Positions 9,901 to 16,964 are shown, numbered from the stretch's first letter. The stretch: DNA of 64,000 nucleotides from Klebsiella pneumoniae (GCA_945878555.1 CAMDWI010000020.1:19814-83813); one strand, 5' to 3'. Translations and numbers: made by a program. The notes: generated by a model from the letters alone, not told the origin.

Positions 9901-10722
9901 GGCAATGACTTTTCTGACGACGACAATGTGGAGCGCACGCTGGCCGAGGCACGTTCGCTCCGCCGCGAACTGGAACAACTGGCCAATCCGAACGCACAAA
10001 ATGGGCAGCAAGGTCAGCAAGGAGAGCAAGGTCAGCCGGGTCAACAAGGCGCACAGGCACAATCCGATCAGCCCGGTCAGGGCCAACCCGGCGAGCAAGG
10101 ACAACAGGCAGACGCCGGCCAGACGGGTGAACCCTCCGAACAGGGTGAAGGCGGACAGGACGGACAATCACCGCAAACAGCACAGCAGGGACAACAAGGG
10201 CAACCGGGACAAAACGGCGAGCCCAACCAGAATGGTCAGCAAGCAGGCGGACAACAACAGGCCGCCGGACCACAAACCGGATCCGATCAGCGTGATGGCG
10301 GTGGCCCGTACGGGCAATGGAACGGCTACGGCAATCGCGGCCGCATCAACCCTGAAGACTGGGAGCGTTACAGCCGCAACCTGACAGACACCGCCCGCAA
10401 CATCCGCGACACCCTGCCCGAACTGCGTAACCGTAATCTCGGCGTGGATGAACTAAACGAGATCCGCAACCTAACCCAGCAACTCGAACAACGCGTCGCC
10501 CTGGCGGATACCGGCAAAAACCAGGAGATCCTGCAACAGCAATACATCGAAGCATTAACGCTGCTCGAACAACTCGAACTGAAACTCGACGCCGGCGCCA
10601 ACGCCGGCCAACCGGAAAAGGTCCGCACCACCGCCACCGAACCGGTTGCGGATGAGTATAAGGATGCGGTGGCGGAGTATTACCGGAGGTTGAGCAGAGG
10701 GGAGGCTCCTGAGGGGGAGTAG
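6952..10722 (+). CDS. Large DUF4175-like membrane protein with Gly/Gln repeats
   Basis: A 1256-residue protein. Three hydrophobic segments lie near the N-terminus (about 24-44, 60-78 and 143-163), followed by a beta-rich extracytoplasmic region (about 185-480) and then a very long Gln/Glu/Ala-rich helical part likely to form coiled coils. Two low-complexity blocks rich in GQQ/GEQ/GQP triplets interrupt the coiled coil (about 729-755 and 1018-1105). The architecture matches the DUF4175-type proteins often encoded at the end of MoxR-DUF58-VWA clusters; their molecular role is not established. It is the last gene of the operon, and a compositionally different region begins right after its stop. 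Confidence 0.72.
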   Translation: MATISQQLDQYLQSFRLRLRKLRLLKGAAVLLAALLLVSVVTAWWSIRSGFATDVVVTSRLLLLAVVGLIAYYLIYRPLQQLDQKLARQIEQRTPALGGRVETYAGMNDPANPFRELLAEDALQLARQYPPERQIDKKELMIPGAGAALAGVILLWLVIAGPGLFDYAIRHLWAGWAIPGLLPPQTISVDPGDEAVRRGGNVKLLATMQGFEPTTATVYVRSGDQDWQEVEMIQTERGYEFTFFSLRDPVDYYVAAAGIRSPEYEIQVIDLPELENLKLTYHYPEWTKKEPQVFEPGGDIRTIIGTGIELEVRTNAPLPSGVIVLNGESQSLDITEQTGTGRFEVSEDGQYYVAARVGSELVRLTDDYFIKILEDGKPEIKLVRPGRDWNASSIEEVTVQVEASDDYALESLQLRYAVNGGDWQSVPLSAEGSQVQLDHVFLLEQMQDADVNLQAGDLITYYAEVKDKEKTTSTDMYFIQVQPFDRRYTQSQSGGAAGQQGSEQAEISQRQKEIIVSTWNLIREKAEAGGEVKDTTKDNAVLLSGLQTTLAEQARTLAERTRARELNADQQIATFVEHLDKAAEAMAPASEKLGELSLEEAIKPEQEALQHLLRAEAVFTDMQVAMQQQGGGGGGGGRAGQDLAEMFELEMDLKKNQYETGNSATPEAEAQQTDDTMDKLEELAKRQQQLANNMRNQQDLTEAQRWQQEMLRREAEQLREQLDRQQQAGQQGQQGQQGQQGQQGQQGEQGQQGEQSEQTASNDPSSNPSQGGQSGSGAGQSETSRRLESAIRAMDEMTEAMRDPAQREQLERAAEEAGRQLEGAREQIAEDQKQSLQQSFADMSDRADRMYENQIGMERELQDAVRRALATRDQTGEVTSGLTKDQEERLATEKREMTSDLQQLQRDIQKSAGQFREQTPEAVDQLNQARDVISQSQLEERLNVAAEYISYGAAPYIAGSESAVTNALNEIGERLRQAESDAMGNDFSDDDNVERTLAEARSLRRELEQLANPNAQNGQQGQQGEQGQPGQQGAQAQSDQPGQGQPGEQGQQADAGQTGEPSEQGEGGQDGQSPQTAQQGQQGQPGQNGEPNQNGQQAGGQQQAAGPQTGSDQRDGGGPYGQWNGYGNRGRINPEDWERYSRNLTDTARNIRDTLPELRNRNLGVDELNEIRNLTQQLEQRVALADTGKNQEILQQQYIEALTLLEQLELKLDAGANAGQPEKVRTTATEPVADEYKDAVAEYYRRLSRGEAPEGE
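9136..9216 (+). repeat. In-frame 9-bp tandem repeat (GQQ units)
   Basis: Nine consecutive 9-bp units of the form Gly-Gln-Gln/Gly-Glu-Gln lie inside the DUF4175-like gene. Synonymous codons (GGT/GGG/GGC/GGA, CAA/CAG) vary between units. The repeat is collagen-like in spacing (Gly every third residue) but lacks prolines. The copy number could vary by slippage. Confidence 0.85.
10003..10263 (+). repeat. Second Gly/Gln-rich low-complexity block
   Basis: An imperfect repeat tract near the 3' end of the same gene, again dominated by GQQ, GEQ, GQP and GQN triplets with more Asp, Pro and Asn than the first block. It probably encodes a flexible linker ahead of the C-terminal helical domain. Confidence 0.7.
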
Positions 10723-10938
10723 GGACGATAATAATGATTAGGAGATTGATGGGGCAGGGACATATGGCTGTCTGGGTTGATGGTGAAAACGGTTATATAA
10801 ACGTTATAGTATTTTGTTATATTTCTTCACGGTTATCCGGTTCTTTTGCAGAAAACAACACTAAACTGGCTCACTATGTAAAAAAATTAACGAGACCTGT
10901 TGGGTTCTCATTCTCGACTTGTTAGCCGACACAGACGA

Positions 10939-11592
10939 ATGTCCCCGGAACTCGAACAGTTTCTAAATGCAAACGCTAGCGCGATCTTTGGCCTTCTTGG
11001 CGCGCTTGGAGGTGGCATCCTCTCGTTTATTGCGTCTCTCTTGCTCAAACGTAACGAGTTCAGTTTGCATCTTCGTTCAAAGATAGTCGATCGTCAGATT
11101 ACCGCTCACGAACGTATCCTGAATCTCGCCCGAGAGATGCGTGTAATGGTTTCATACGGCCTTCTTGGCGGTGATGGAGAAGTGACACGTGGCCCTCGCA
11201 TCCTACTTTCCAAAGAAGAATTTGAAAGTTGGTTCACTCGCTTCTCGGAGCAGCAGCTCGAAGGTTCAACTTGGCTGACCACCGCAACAAAGCGCGAGGT
11301 GGCATTTGTTCAAGACTATCTCGTTACCCTCCACATGCATTTGGCCGATATCCCGTCGGAAAAATTCTTCGATCTCGCACAACTAATCCGTCAAGACTTT
11401 ATTGATCTATCGAGCAGTCTTGAGAAAATTGCATTTACTTTTTTCGAGACAGGCATTCACCGTGCGAAGCCGGATAGTATCCAGGACTGGCACAAGTACA
11501 ATAGAATAGTCACAGAGAAGAGGCTTACGAGTACAGCGCTGCTTCAAAACATAGCTGTATTTAAGGGTGCCCTATCGAATGTGCCAAAATGA
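10939..11592 (+). CDS. Hypothetical protein with N-terminal membrane anchor
   Basis: A 217-residue protein of unknown function. A hydrophobic segment at about 12-33 should anchor it in the membrane with a mostly helical soluble part behind it. The ATG at 10939 begins 11 bp after a GTTAGCC sequence (10921-10927) that resembles an integron attC core end. A TTG at 10900 would extend the frame by 13 residues but runs across that site. It is the first of six unknown + strand genes in a visibly more A+T-rich stretch after the DUF4175-like gene. No family is recognised. Confidence 0.6.
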   Translation: MSPELEQFLNANASAIFGLLGALGGGILSFIASLLLKRNEFSLHLRSKIVDRQITAHERILNLAREMRVMVSYGLLGGDGEVTRGPRILLSKEEFESWFTRFSEQQLEGSTWLTTATKREVAFVQDYLVTLHMHLADIPSEKFFDLAQLIRQDFIDLSSSLEKIAFTFFETGIHRAKPDSIQDWHKYNRIVTEKRLTSTALLQNIAVFKGALSNVPK

Positions 11593-11593
11593 C

Positions 11594-11664
11594 GGACAAC
11601 CTATTCATCAATATGAACGCTATGCGATGAAGTCGCACGGCGCCTGTTATATCAGACGTTATCT
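11594..11664 (+). other. Weak attC-like imperfect palindrome
   Basis: The spacer after the first small gene contains ATATGAAC (11611-11618) opposite GTTATAT (11646-11652), enclosing a perfect 5-bp hairpin TGCGA/TCGCA (11623-11637, loop TGAAG). Possible outer boxes are GGACAAC (11594-11600) and GTTATCT (11658-11664). The layout recalls attC but the outer boxes match poorly, so it may be a decayed site or an unrelated hairpin. Confidence 0.3.
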
Positions 11665-11686
11665 GTAAAATTAATACTCGGTAATA

Positions 11687-12742
11687 ATGGTAGAAACGAG
11701 AAAAAATCAGGATGATGAGTGGCTTGAAAATTACAGGCAGGATTTCGAACGCAAAAACAAAATGATGTTATCTAGGTACAACAAAGTTATTGAAGAGTTT
11801 ACTCAGCACTGTCGAACAATTGGTGTGTATATTGATTCTGAAGCCTTTGTTTTTATTCCAACAATTGGTGTTGTTTGCGAATGCCAAAATATCCTTTCTA
11901 GATTGGCGCCAGATCTAAAAGAAGATAAAGAGGGACTTTACGGATGGGATGCTCTATCCAATACTTTCAATATAAATAACTTCAATTCTGGCTATTTTTA
12001 CGCTCATAACTTCATGGCCATGGCTAGTCCAGTATTTCGCAGGGGAATGCATAGCATAAACAACTGGGCTCCACGTTTTATCGATGAGTTTTGGTGTCTA
12101 AATTTGGAAGGTATTGATGCGTATTTAAGTCTCGACCAGAACCGGGTTCGAATTAACGTGGATAATTCAAGTTACATAGAGGAAGATACTTGGTTTGGCG
12201 CACCATTTAACGAAGAGATTTCAGAAATCGCTGATGGAGTTAGCCATCTTCGTCCTCCTTCTGATTTAGATGATCACTACTTAGACTTCTTGTTCAATGA
12301 TGCTTATGCGCTAGATATCTGTTGGAGCACAAAAGGAAGTATTAAATCATTCCAGGCGCTTGAATTTAAGGGGCCAAAGAAAGTAATTGAACAAAATGGG
12401 TGCACCTTCCACCCAGTGCGATATATTCACGCCGAGTACGATCTATCAAAATGCAAATTTAGGCATTTTGATGGCGCAATACAATTTCATACTGCTGAAG
12501 AATACTTTACAAGAAGAGAGTCCAACTTTAGGCATAATATAAAAGATTCCATAAAAATAAAGCCAAAATCGGTCAAGTCATTTAAGTTAAATGGCAGCGT
12601 TCCAGTCGAAATGTGGACAGAGCTATCCTCCCATTTCTTTTCCAGCAACCCTCTGATTTATGAGTATTTTTCTGGAAGCTATCCTCCTTATTTGGTCGAT
12701 ATATTAGAGAAAATAAGGGCGCATCGTGAAAAAAATACATAA
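11687..12742 (+). CDS. Hypothetical protein, A+T-rich
   Basis: A 351-residue soluble protein rich in aromatic and acidic residues (many Trp, Tyr, Phe), with no signal peptide or membrane helix. I recognise no family or catalytic motif. Codon use favours A/T-ending codons, unlike the operon to the left, which suggests acquisition by transfer. It is followed by the strongest attC-like palindrome of the window (12757-12897). Confidence 0.6.
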   Translation: MVETRKNQDDEWLENYRQDFERKNKMMLSRYNKVIEEFTQHCRTIGVYIDSEAFVFIPTIGVVCECQNILSRLAPDLKEDKEGLYGWDALSNTFNINNFNSGYFYAHNFMAMASPVFRRGMHSINNWAPRFIDEFWCLNLEGIDAYLSLDQNRVRINVDNSSYIEEDTWFGAPFNEEISEIADGVSHLRPPSDLDDHYLDFLFNDAYALDICWSTKGSIKSFQALEFKGPKKVIEQNGCTFHPVRYIHAEYDLSKCKFRHFDGAIQFHTAEEYFTRRESNFRHNIKDSIKIKPKSVKSFKLNGSVPVEMWTELSSHFFSSNPLIYEYFSGSYPPYLVDILEKIRAHREKNT

Positions 12743-12756
12743 CTATAACCAGAGGC

Positions 12757-12897
12757 TGACTAACAAAGACGAGCTGCTTGAACAATTATTACATTAGCCC
12801 AATTTAGTAAACAATTATCACCAGCAATGTAAAAAAAACTAAAGGGCAGGTTTGTCGATGACGCTTTGTTCAACTCCATTGGTCCATTTGTTAATAC
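12757..12897 (+). other. Candidate attC recombination site (about 141 bp)
   Basis: Nested inverted arms are present. TAACAAA (12761-12767) pairs with TTTGTTA (12887-12893). Inside these, GAG...TTGAACAA (12771-12785) pairs with TTGTTCAACTC (12866-12876). A central TTACATT (12789-12795) pairs with AATGTAA (12826-12832). Outer TAAC and GTTA boxes, inner arms separated by unpaired bases and a variable central hairpin are the hallmarks of attC. The 141-bp length is at the upper end of what is known for attC. The outer box GACTAAC deviates from RYYYAAC by one base. Confidence 0.5.
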
Positions 12898-12967
12898 GGA
12901 AAGAATTGTATTGAGGCGGATATCAAGTCGTTACCTCTGTTAAGGATGGCGTATGCCAAAGTGATAT

Positions 12968-13315
12968 ATGACATTTAACGAAGAAGAACTTTTAAAAATA
13001 CAAAAAGCTACTTCAGGGTGGTTTAAGAAACGTACACGCAATGCCATTTCAGAAGCGATATCAAGATATTCGCCAGAAATTGATGCTGCAAAAAAGTTGT
13101 CAGAAGAAGAACGAAAAAAATCCCTTATGATGTTAGTAAATCTAGCGACAGGTGAGCGTCATGCAGCTCTTCAGTCTGGTGCAAATTCATATGCACATGT
13201 TGACTGGGCTGCGGCTGCAGTTATCGAATCATGGCTTCACGAATTACTAAACGGGAGGCCAGATAGTATTTCCAGAGTTGAAACTATTATCCAAGAGTTA
13301 CAAAAAAATGCGTAA
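12968..13315 (+). CDS. Small hypothetical protein between two attC-like sites
   Basis: A 115-residue, mostly helical, charged protein with no membrane segment and no recognised family. Its TAA stop (13313-13315) lies inside the R''-like box of the following attC candidate, and another attC candidate precedes it. The gene therefore looks like the single ORF of a mobile cassette of about 500 bp. A+T-rich codon use resembles the neighbouring unknown genes. Confidence 0.55.
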   Translation: MTFNEEELLKIQKATSGWFKKRTRNAISEAISRYSPEIDAAKKLSEEERKKSLMMLVNLATGERHAALQSGANSYAHVDWAAAAVIESWLHELLNGRPDSISRVETIIQELQKNA

Positions 13316-13396
13316 CAAAGCAGGTGTCTCGGTGCCAGTAATAATTATTATTTTGCTCGGGCATTCTTGGGGCTTATTTTGCTTAAATCATTAGGC
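13310..13396 (+). other. Candidate attC recombination site (87 bp)
   Basis: The site starts with GCGTAAC (13310-13316), one base from the R'' consensus and overlapping the stop codon of the preceding gene, and ends with ATTAGGC (13390-13396), one base from GTTAGGC. AAAGCA just after the first box pairs with TGCT plus TTAA just before the second, and a central TGCC...GGCA surrounds the palindrome TAATAATTATTA. The next gene starts 7 bp downstream. Length, box positions and gene spacing all fit attC. Confidence 0.5.
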
Positions 13397-13402
13397 GCTG
13401 GT

Positions 13403-13780
13403 ATGACGATGATTACAGAGAAAGAATTTTCCATTTTGGCAACATTGGCATATTCGCAGTATTTGAGACGAGAAGATTTCGCGTCTGATCAAGAGTTTGA
13501 TAATACATGCGATATTGCCCAGTCTCTACTGACTAGGAATTTTTTGCGAGCCACAACATCTAATCCATTCAGAATGAATAACACAGGCAAGGGAAGTCGT
13601 TATGCGATCGCCGGGAAATTCGAACTCACACTAGAGGGAAGGGATATCATTGAAGCCGGCACGTATGAATCATACCTGTCATCACTTCCAAAGCAGCATC
13701 TATGGAATCTAGACCGCCGGCTGGTTGTCCTCGGGATCATTGTTGCGCTCTTGGGAGTATTTGCTATGGTGGCGTTATGA
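13403..13780 (+). CDS. Hypothetical protein with C-terminal membrane helix
   Basis: A 125-residue protein whose first ~100 residues are soluble and helical, possibly winged-helix-like (FELTLEGRDIIEAG near 71-85 resembles a wHTH wing and helix). A transmembrane helix near the C-terminus (about 104-124) would make it tail-anchored. The ATG at 13403 directly follows the attC-like end; ATG 13409 is an alternative. Extending upstream to 13367 would run through the attC candidate. No family is recognised. Confidence 0.5.
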   Translation: MTMITEKEFSILATLAYSQYLRREDFASDQEFDNTCDIAQSLLTRNFLRATTSNPFRMNNTGKGSRYAIAGKFELTLEGRDIIEAGTYESYLSSLPKQHLWNLDRRLVVLGIIVALLGVFAMVAL

Positions 13781-13953
13781 GTTGAAAGCTCAATCGATGG
13801 TATTCTGGACACATTAGTGTTTAGCAGTCATCGAAATATTACCTGTAATTAATCGCCCAAATAATCAGTCGCGAAAATAACATTCTGGAGGTAGCTGATG
13901 AACTATTATTTCACTGGCACAATTTCATATCATAATGATGATTCATAACGCCA

Positions 13954-14628
13954 ATGGACGATAATTGGCTTAAAGAATGGACTGAAAAAAAAGTCCAGCT
14001 CGCAAATCGCTTGCACAATGGAGAGTGTGGTGGAACTTACGCTGAATCTGTACTTATCCTTTGTGGTGTTCTGAGTGGCATATCAGCGGATATATGGCCA
14101 GATAAGCGAAATGACAGAAAGAGATTCGTAGAGCTATTAGTAAGATATACATCTCCTTCTTCATGTGTAACTAGAGTTAGCATCCCATTACTCATTGGAT
14201 ATTATAGAAACATAGGCAAAAGTGATCTGTCTGCAAGCCTTAAAGATAAATTAATGGCTTATGATGTAACTAGGGTTTTAGCCGGTAATGATGTTGATAA
14301 AAACATTAATGAAATCAGCAAAGACTTCCCAGAAGCAGATATAAAAACGCTCAAAAAACATTCCTATGCAAATTTGTTGTATGAAGAGATACGGTCAGGA
14401 TACGCACATGAATATATGCCTGGCACGAGATCTGATTCCTGGGGGATGGGATCTGGTCGAGTTGATTCTGATATTTCATATGTTAATAGGGTATCAGAAC
14501 CTGACCGTTTAATTTATTTCAGTATCTCTTGGCTTTCGTTGCTAGTTCGAGAAGTCGTTGAACATTTGGCTAAACTAGATGAAAAACCAATTTTCAAAAA
14601 TTACAGCAACTGGTGGTATGAAAGTTGA
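13954..14628 (+). CDS. Hypothetical protein with HEPN-like Rx4H motif
   Basis: A 224-residue, helix-rich soluble protein. It carries RSGYAH in a YEEIRSGYAHEY segment, about 60% along the chain. R-x4-H is the catalytic signature of HEPN ribonucleases and is typically placed like this on a helix of a four-helix bundle. With only this motif the assignment is tentative; the true function is unknown. The gene starts immediately after CATAACGCC and is A+T-rich like its neighbours. No partner antitoxin (for example a minimal nucleotidyltransferase) is visible next to it. Confidence 0.5.
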   Translation: MDDNWLKEWTEKKVQLANRLHNGECGGTYAESVLILCGVLSGISADIWPDKRNDRKRFVELLVRYTSPSSCVTRVSIPLLIGYYRNIGKSDLSASLKDKLMAYDVTRVLAGNDVDKNINEISKDFPEADIKTLKKHSYANLLYEEIRSGYAHEYMPGTRSDSWGMGSGRVDSDISYVNRVSEPDRLIYFSISWLSLLVREVVEHLAKLDEKPIFKNYSNWWYES

Positions 14629-14742
14629 AGCTTGCAAGCCGCTCCAGCTAGTTGGCGAAGCTGCCGTTGGAGGTTTAAACAAGAATGGGCAGGAGCGCCA
14701 CACATTGATGAGATATTTTGATCTATCGAAGTTAACGTAAAG

Positions 14743-15252
14743 ATGAAGCCAAAAATTAAGTTACTCCCTGTGCTTTCTGGTCTGATGCTCTATGGTGTAA
14801 GTACATGGCTAGGGGTATTGGGAAAACCCACCGAGATGGCACTGGCTATTGCCGCCGGATCTTTGGGTTTTGTCTTTTCAAATATCGATAGATTTATTAA
14901 AGTGAAAGGCCCAGGCTTCGAAGCGGAAATGCGAGAGAGATTTGCAGCAGAGTCTGTAGTGGTAGAACAAACAGATAATATTGATCATCTGAGAGCTTTA
15001 GGCTTTCAAATTGATTCGTCCCGCCAAAGCATTATGAGTGCTCTCATTCATACTGATTATCATGCTCGATACGTGGGTGGTATTTCTACCGAAACTGGAT
15101 TAAAAAAAGAAGTCGTTAGCGGTGAGTTAGAGTGGTTGCTCAACAATGGCTTAGTTACTCGGCGAGTAGGCAAAAGCGGCTACTTGTGGAATCTCACACA
15201 AAAAGGCATGGCTCTCCTGCCAATGGTTATCTTTGGCAAGCATGAGGCTTAG
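14743..15252 (+). CDS. Hypothetical membrane-anchored protein with winged-helix-like tail
   Basis: A 169-residue protein with hydrophobic segments at about 7-24 and 31-47, a linker containing GPGFEAEMRE (about 59-68), and a C-terminal domain ending in GLVTRR..., G.LW.LT.KG. That pattern is typical of a winged helix-turn-helix. It could sense or regulate from the membrane, but this is conjecture. GTTAACG lies just before its start, in the place where an attC end would be expected. It is the last of the six unknown + strand genes. Confidence 0.5.
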   Translation: MKPKIKLLPVLSGLMLYGVSTWLGVLGKPTEMALAIAAGSLGFVFSNIDRFIKVKGPGFEAEMRERFAAESVVVEQTDNIDHLRALGFQIDSSRQSIMSALIHTDYHARYVGGISTETGLKKEVVSGELEWLLNNGLVTRRVGKSGYLWNLTQKGMALLPMVIFGKHEA

Positions 15253-15302
15253 ACACATATCTCAGGGTCGGACCTACGCAAGTAACTGATTTGATGTAGT
15301 AA

Positions 15303-15333
15303 TAAGCTTGAAAATAGCCTGATTTCAAGCTTA
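15303..15333 (+). other. 11-bp perfect inverted repeat
   Basis: TAAGCTTGAAA (15303-15313) is exactly complementary to TTTCAAGCTTA (15323-15333) around a 9-base loop. No T-run follows, so a classical terminator is unlikely. It lies in the spacer between the unknown-gene cluster and the next gene and may be an element end or RNA hairpin. Confidence 0.5.
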
Positions 15334-15462
15334 GGATGCAGTTTTCATGGATGTAATACCCACTTTAAGTGAATCATAAGTGTCATTGTCGATTGAGCTG
15401 AAGTATTACCCTGCAATCGATCGGCTGGACCCTTTTGATATGAATTTATCATCGGATTATTA

Positions 15463-16479
15463 ATGGGGGATTATATGAAACCTGCAAACAGGAAGCCTTC
15501 AGTAAAAAAACAACCGTCAGGTAAGATTCCAGAGAGAAGAGATCCTCCACGGGCCTGTCATTGTGCAGGTCATCGGGCCATACTGGTATTTGGTGCGGCC
15601 AGTGATCCTACCATTCGTGCCGCCCTGGCGTGGACATTGCGCCAACCGAACGTGCACCACAAGGCCCATTACACCAGTGCCGCAGGTGACAGACCACGAA
15701 TTCCGAATGCCGCGGCAACGGGATGGGACGGATTGCGTACGGCCAGCGGAAAGGTTGGAAAGACGGACGATTTGGGATCACTGGCAACGGACTGTTGTTT
15801 CTATGAGGAGATCCTGGTGATGGCACACGGTAGCCATCCCGGGCTGAATAAATTTCTGGCATCGACATTGGGCCAGTTTATACAGACACGACCCGTACGA
15901 AAATTGACTGTCTGGACCTGTGATACAGCCTCGGATATTTATCCCGGTGCGGGTTCAAACCGTCATTATTATGAAAAGATCTGCGGTTTGTTGATACCGA
16001 AGGCCTGTCCGTGTAACTGCGACCTTAGCCTGTGTGACGGGAGATGTCATGATCCTGCCGGAGCGACACATGCCGGATACCGGTGCCCATCTGTTGCGGA
16101 GACTGCGAAACTGTATCTGGCTGCGTGGGAAGATGTGACAGTTGCAGGCAAAACCAAACACATTGCCACCAAACTCGGGATCAATCCGGCAGCACCGGGA
16201 GGCAGAGTATTTACCTCGCCGGACGGTCGACTGCGTGAGGTGACGATTAATGCGGACGGCAGTACCTCGATGACACTGGTCACTGGTGCCAGTGTGTTTG
16301 CCGGGATTACGGTGCAGCCTGATCCGGGATTGAGTCATCCCAAACCGGCACAGGCAAATGGAATCAACGCCGATTGGCGAAATGCGGCAGCAACGGCCAG
16401 GGTACCTGTGGCGCTCCACGGTTACACGGGGCCCACCTCAGAGGCCTGCCCGAATCGGCAAGGTTGCATGTCTGGGTAA
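15463..16479 (+). CDS. Cys-rich hypothetical protein with clan-CD-like His/Cys motifs
   Basis: A 338-residue protein of unknown family, with higher G+C than the six genes before it. A hydrophobic strand leads to ILVMAHGS (near 118-125) and another to LTVWTCDTA (near 144-152). A His-Gly and a Cys each at the end of a hydrophobic strand is the layout of clan CD cysteine peptidases (caspase/gingipain-like), though here the spacing is short. A Cys-rich cluster (about 180-211, with CPCNC and CDGRC) could bind a metal or form disulfides. An N-terminal basic stretch precedes a C.CAGHR segment. Start ATG 15475 is an alternative to the one used. The function is not assigned. Confidence 0.55.
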   Translation: MGDYMKPANRKPSVKKQPSGKIPERRDPPRACHCAGHRAILVFGAASDPTIRAALAWTLRQPNVHHKAHYTSAAGDRPRIPNAAATGWDGLRTASGKVGKTDDLGSLATDCCFYEEILVMAHGSHPGLNKFLASTLGQFIQTRPVRKLTVWTCDTASDIYPGAGSNRHYYEKICGLLIPKACPCNCDLSLCDGRCHDPAGATHAGYRCPSVAETAKLYLAAWEDVTVAGKTKHIATKLGINPAAPGGRVFTSPDGRLREVTINADGSTSMTLVTGASVFAGITVQPDPGLSHPKPAQANGINADWRNAAATARVPVALHGYTGPTSEACPNRQGCMSG

Positions 16480-16617
16480 TGGGTGTCCCCCGAATTCCGT
16501 GAGATAGATGGATAGATTACTTATCTTTCCAAAATCACAATCTCAGCAGGATAATGTATTTCTCACCAGTGCAGTTCGTCGTTACATTCCGACCTAAACC
16601 AAGGCATGCTTGACAGT

Positions 16618-16635
16618 GTTATCATATATGATAAC
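16618..16635 (+). promoter_or_regulatory. 18-bp perfect palindrome, likely TA operator
   Basis: GTTATCATATATGATAAC is a perfect 18-bp palindrome ending 8 bp before the toxin ATG. A TTGACA (16610-16615) lies just upstream as a possible -35 box; no clearly spaced -10 is seen. The position is as expected for binding of the HTH antitoxin encoded by the same operon. Confidence 0.7.
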
Positions 16636-16643
16636 CTTGTTTC

Positions 16644-16964
16644 ATGTCATGGACGATATCATTTTTCAACCGCAAGGTTGAGGCGGAGACATTGGCGTTT
16701 CCCAAAGGGATTCTTGCCAACTTTCTTCATGTTGCGGAAATGATTGAAGAATATGGACCTGATCTCGGGATGCCGCATACCGCTCCAATGGGAAGTGGGT
16801 TATTTGAAATTCGGGCCAAAGGCAAAGAGGGCATAGGTCGTTCCCTTTTTTGTATTACAAAAGGCAATGAAATAATTATCCTGCACTCATTCATCAAGAA
16901 GACACAAAAGACACCTGTGCAGGATCTGGAAAAGGCACGCAGACGTATGAAGGAATTGAAGTAA
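16644..16964 (+). CDS. RelE/HigB-superfamily toxin (Gp49-like)
   Basis: A 106-residue protein matching the phage-derived Gp49-like/HigB toxin group: a central GSGLFEIR segment, a beta strand region ending LFCITKGNEIIILHSF, then KKTQKTP and a basic C-terminal helix. Such toxins are ribosome-dependent mRNA endonucleases. Its TAA overlaps the antitoxin ATG (TAATG), and the order is toxin first, as in HigBA. A palindromic operator precedes it, so autoregulation is likely. Confidence 0.85.
   Translation: MSWTISFFNRKVEAETLAFPKGILANFLHVAEMIEEYGPDLGMPHTAPMGSGLFEIRAKGKEGIGRSLFCITKGNEIIILHSFIKKTQKTPVQDLEKARRRMKELK

Noticed and set aside
10734..10925. 63-codon frame between the DUF4175-like gene and the first unknown gene
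   Set aside because: No ribosome site, no recognisable sequence, and it overlaps the start of the next gene and the GTTAGCC site. It is probably chance.
10885..10927. TAAC-GAGA ... TCTCGAC-TTGTTA arms as an attC before the first unknown gene
   Set aside because: Only about 43 bp between the boxes, shorter than known attC sites; recorded only as a possible end sequence.
13781..13953. Search for an attC in the spacer before the HEPN-like gene
   Set aside because: No convincing pair of boxes; GGTATT/AATATTACC is too irregular to claim.
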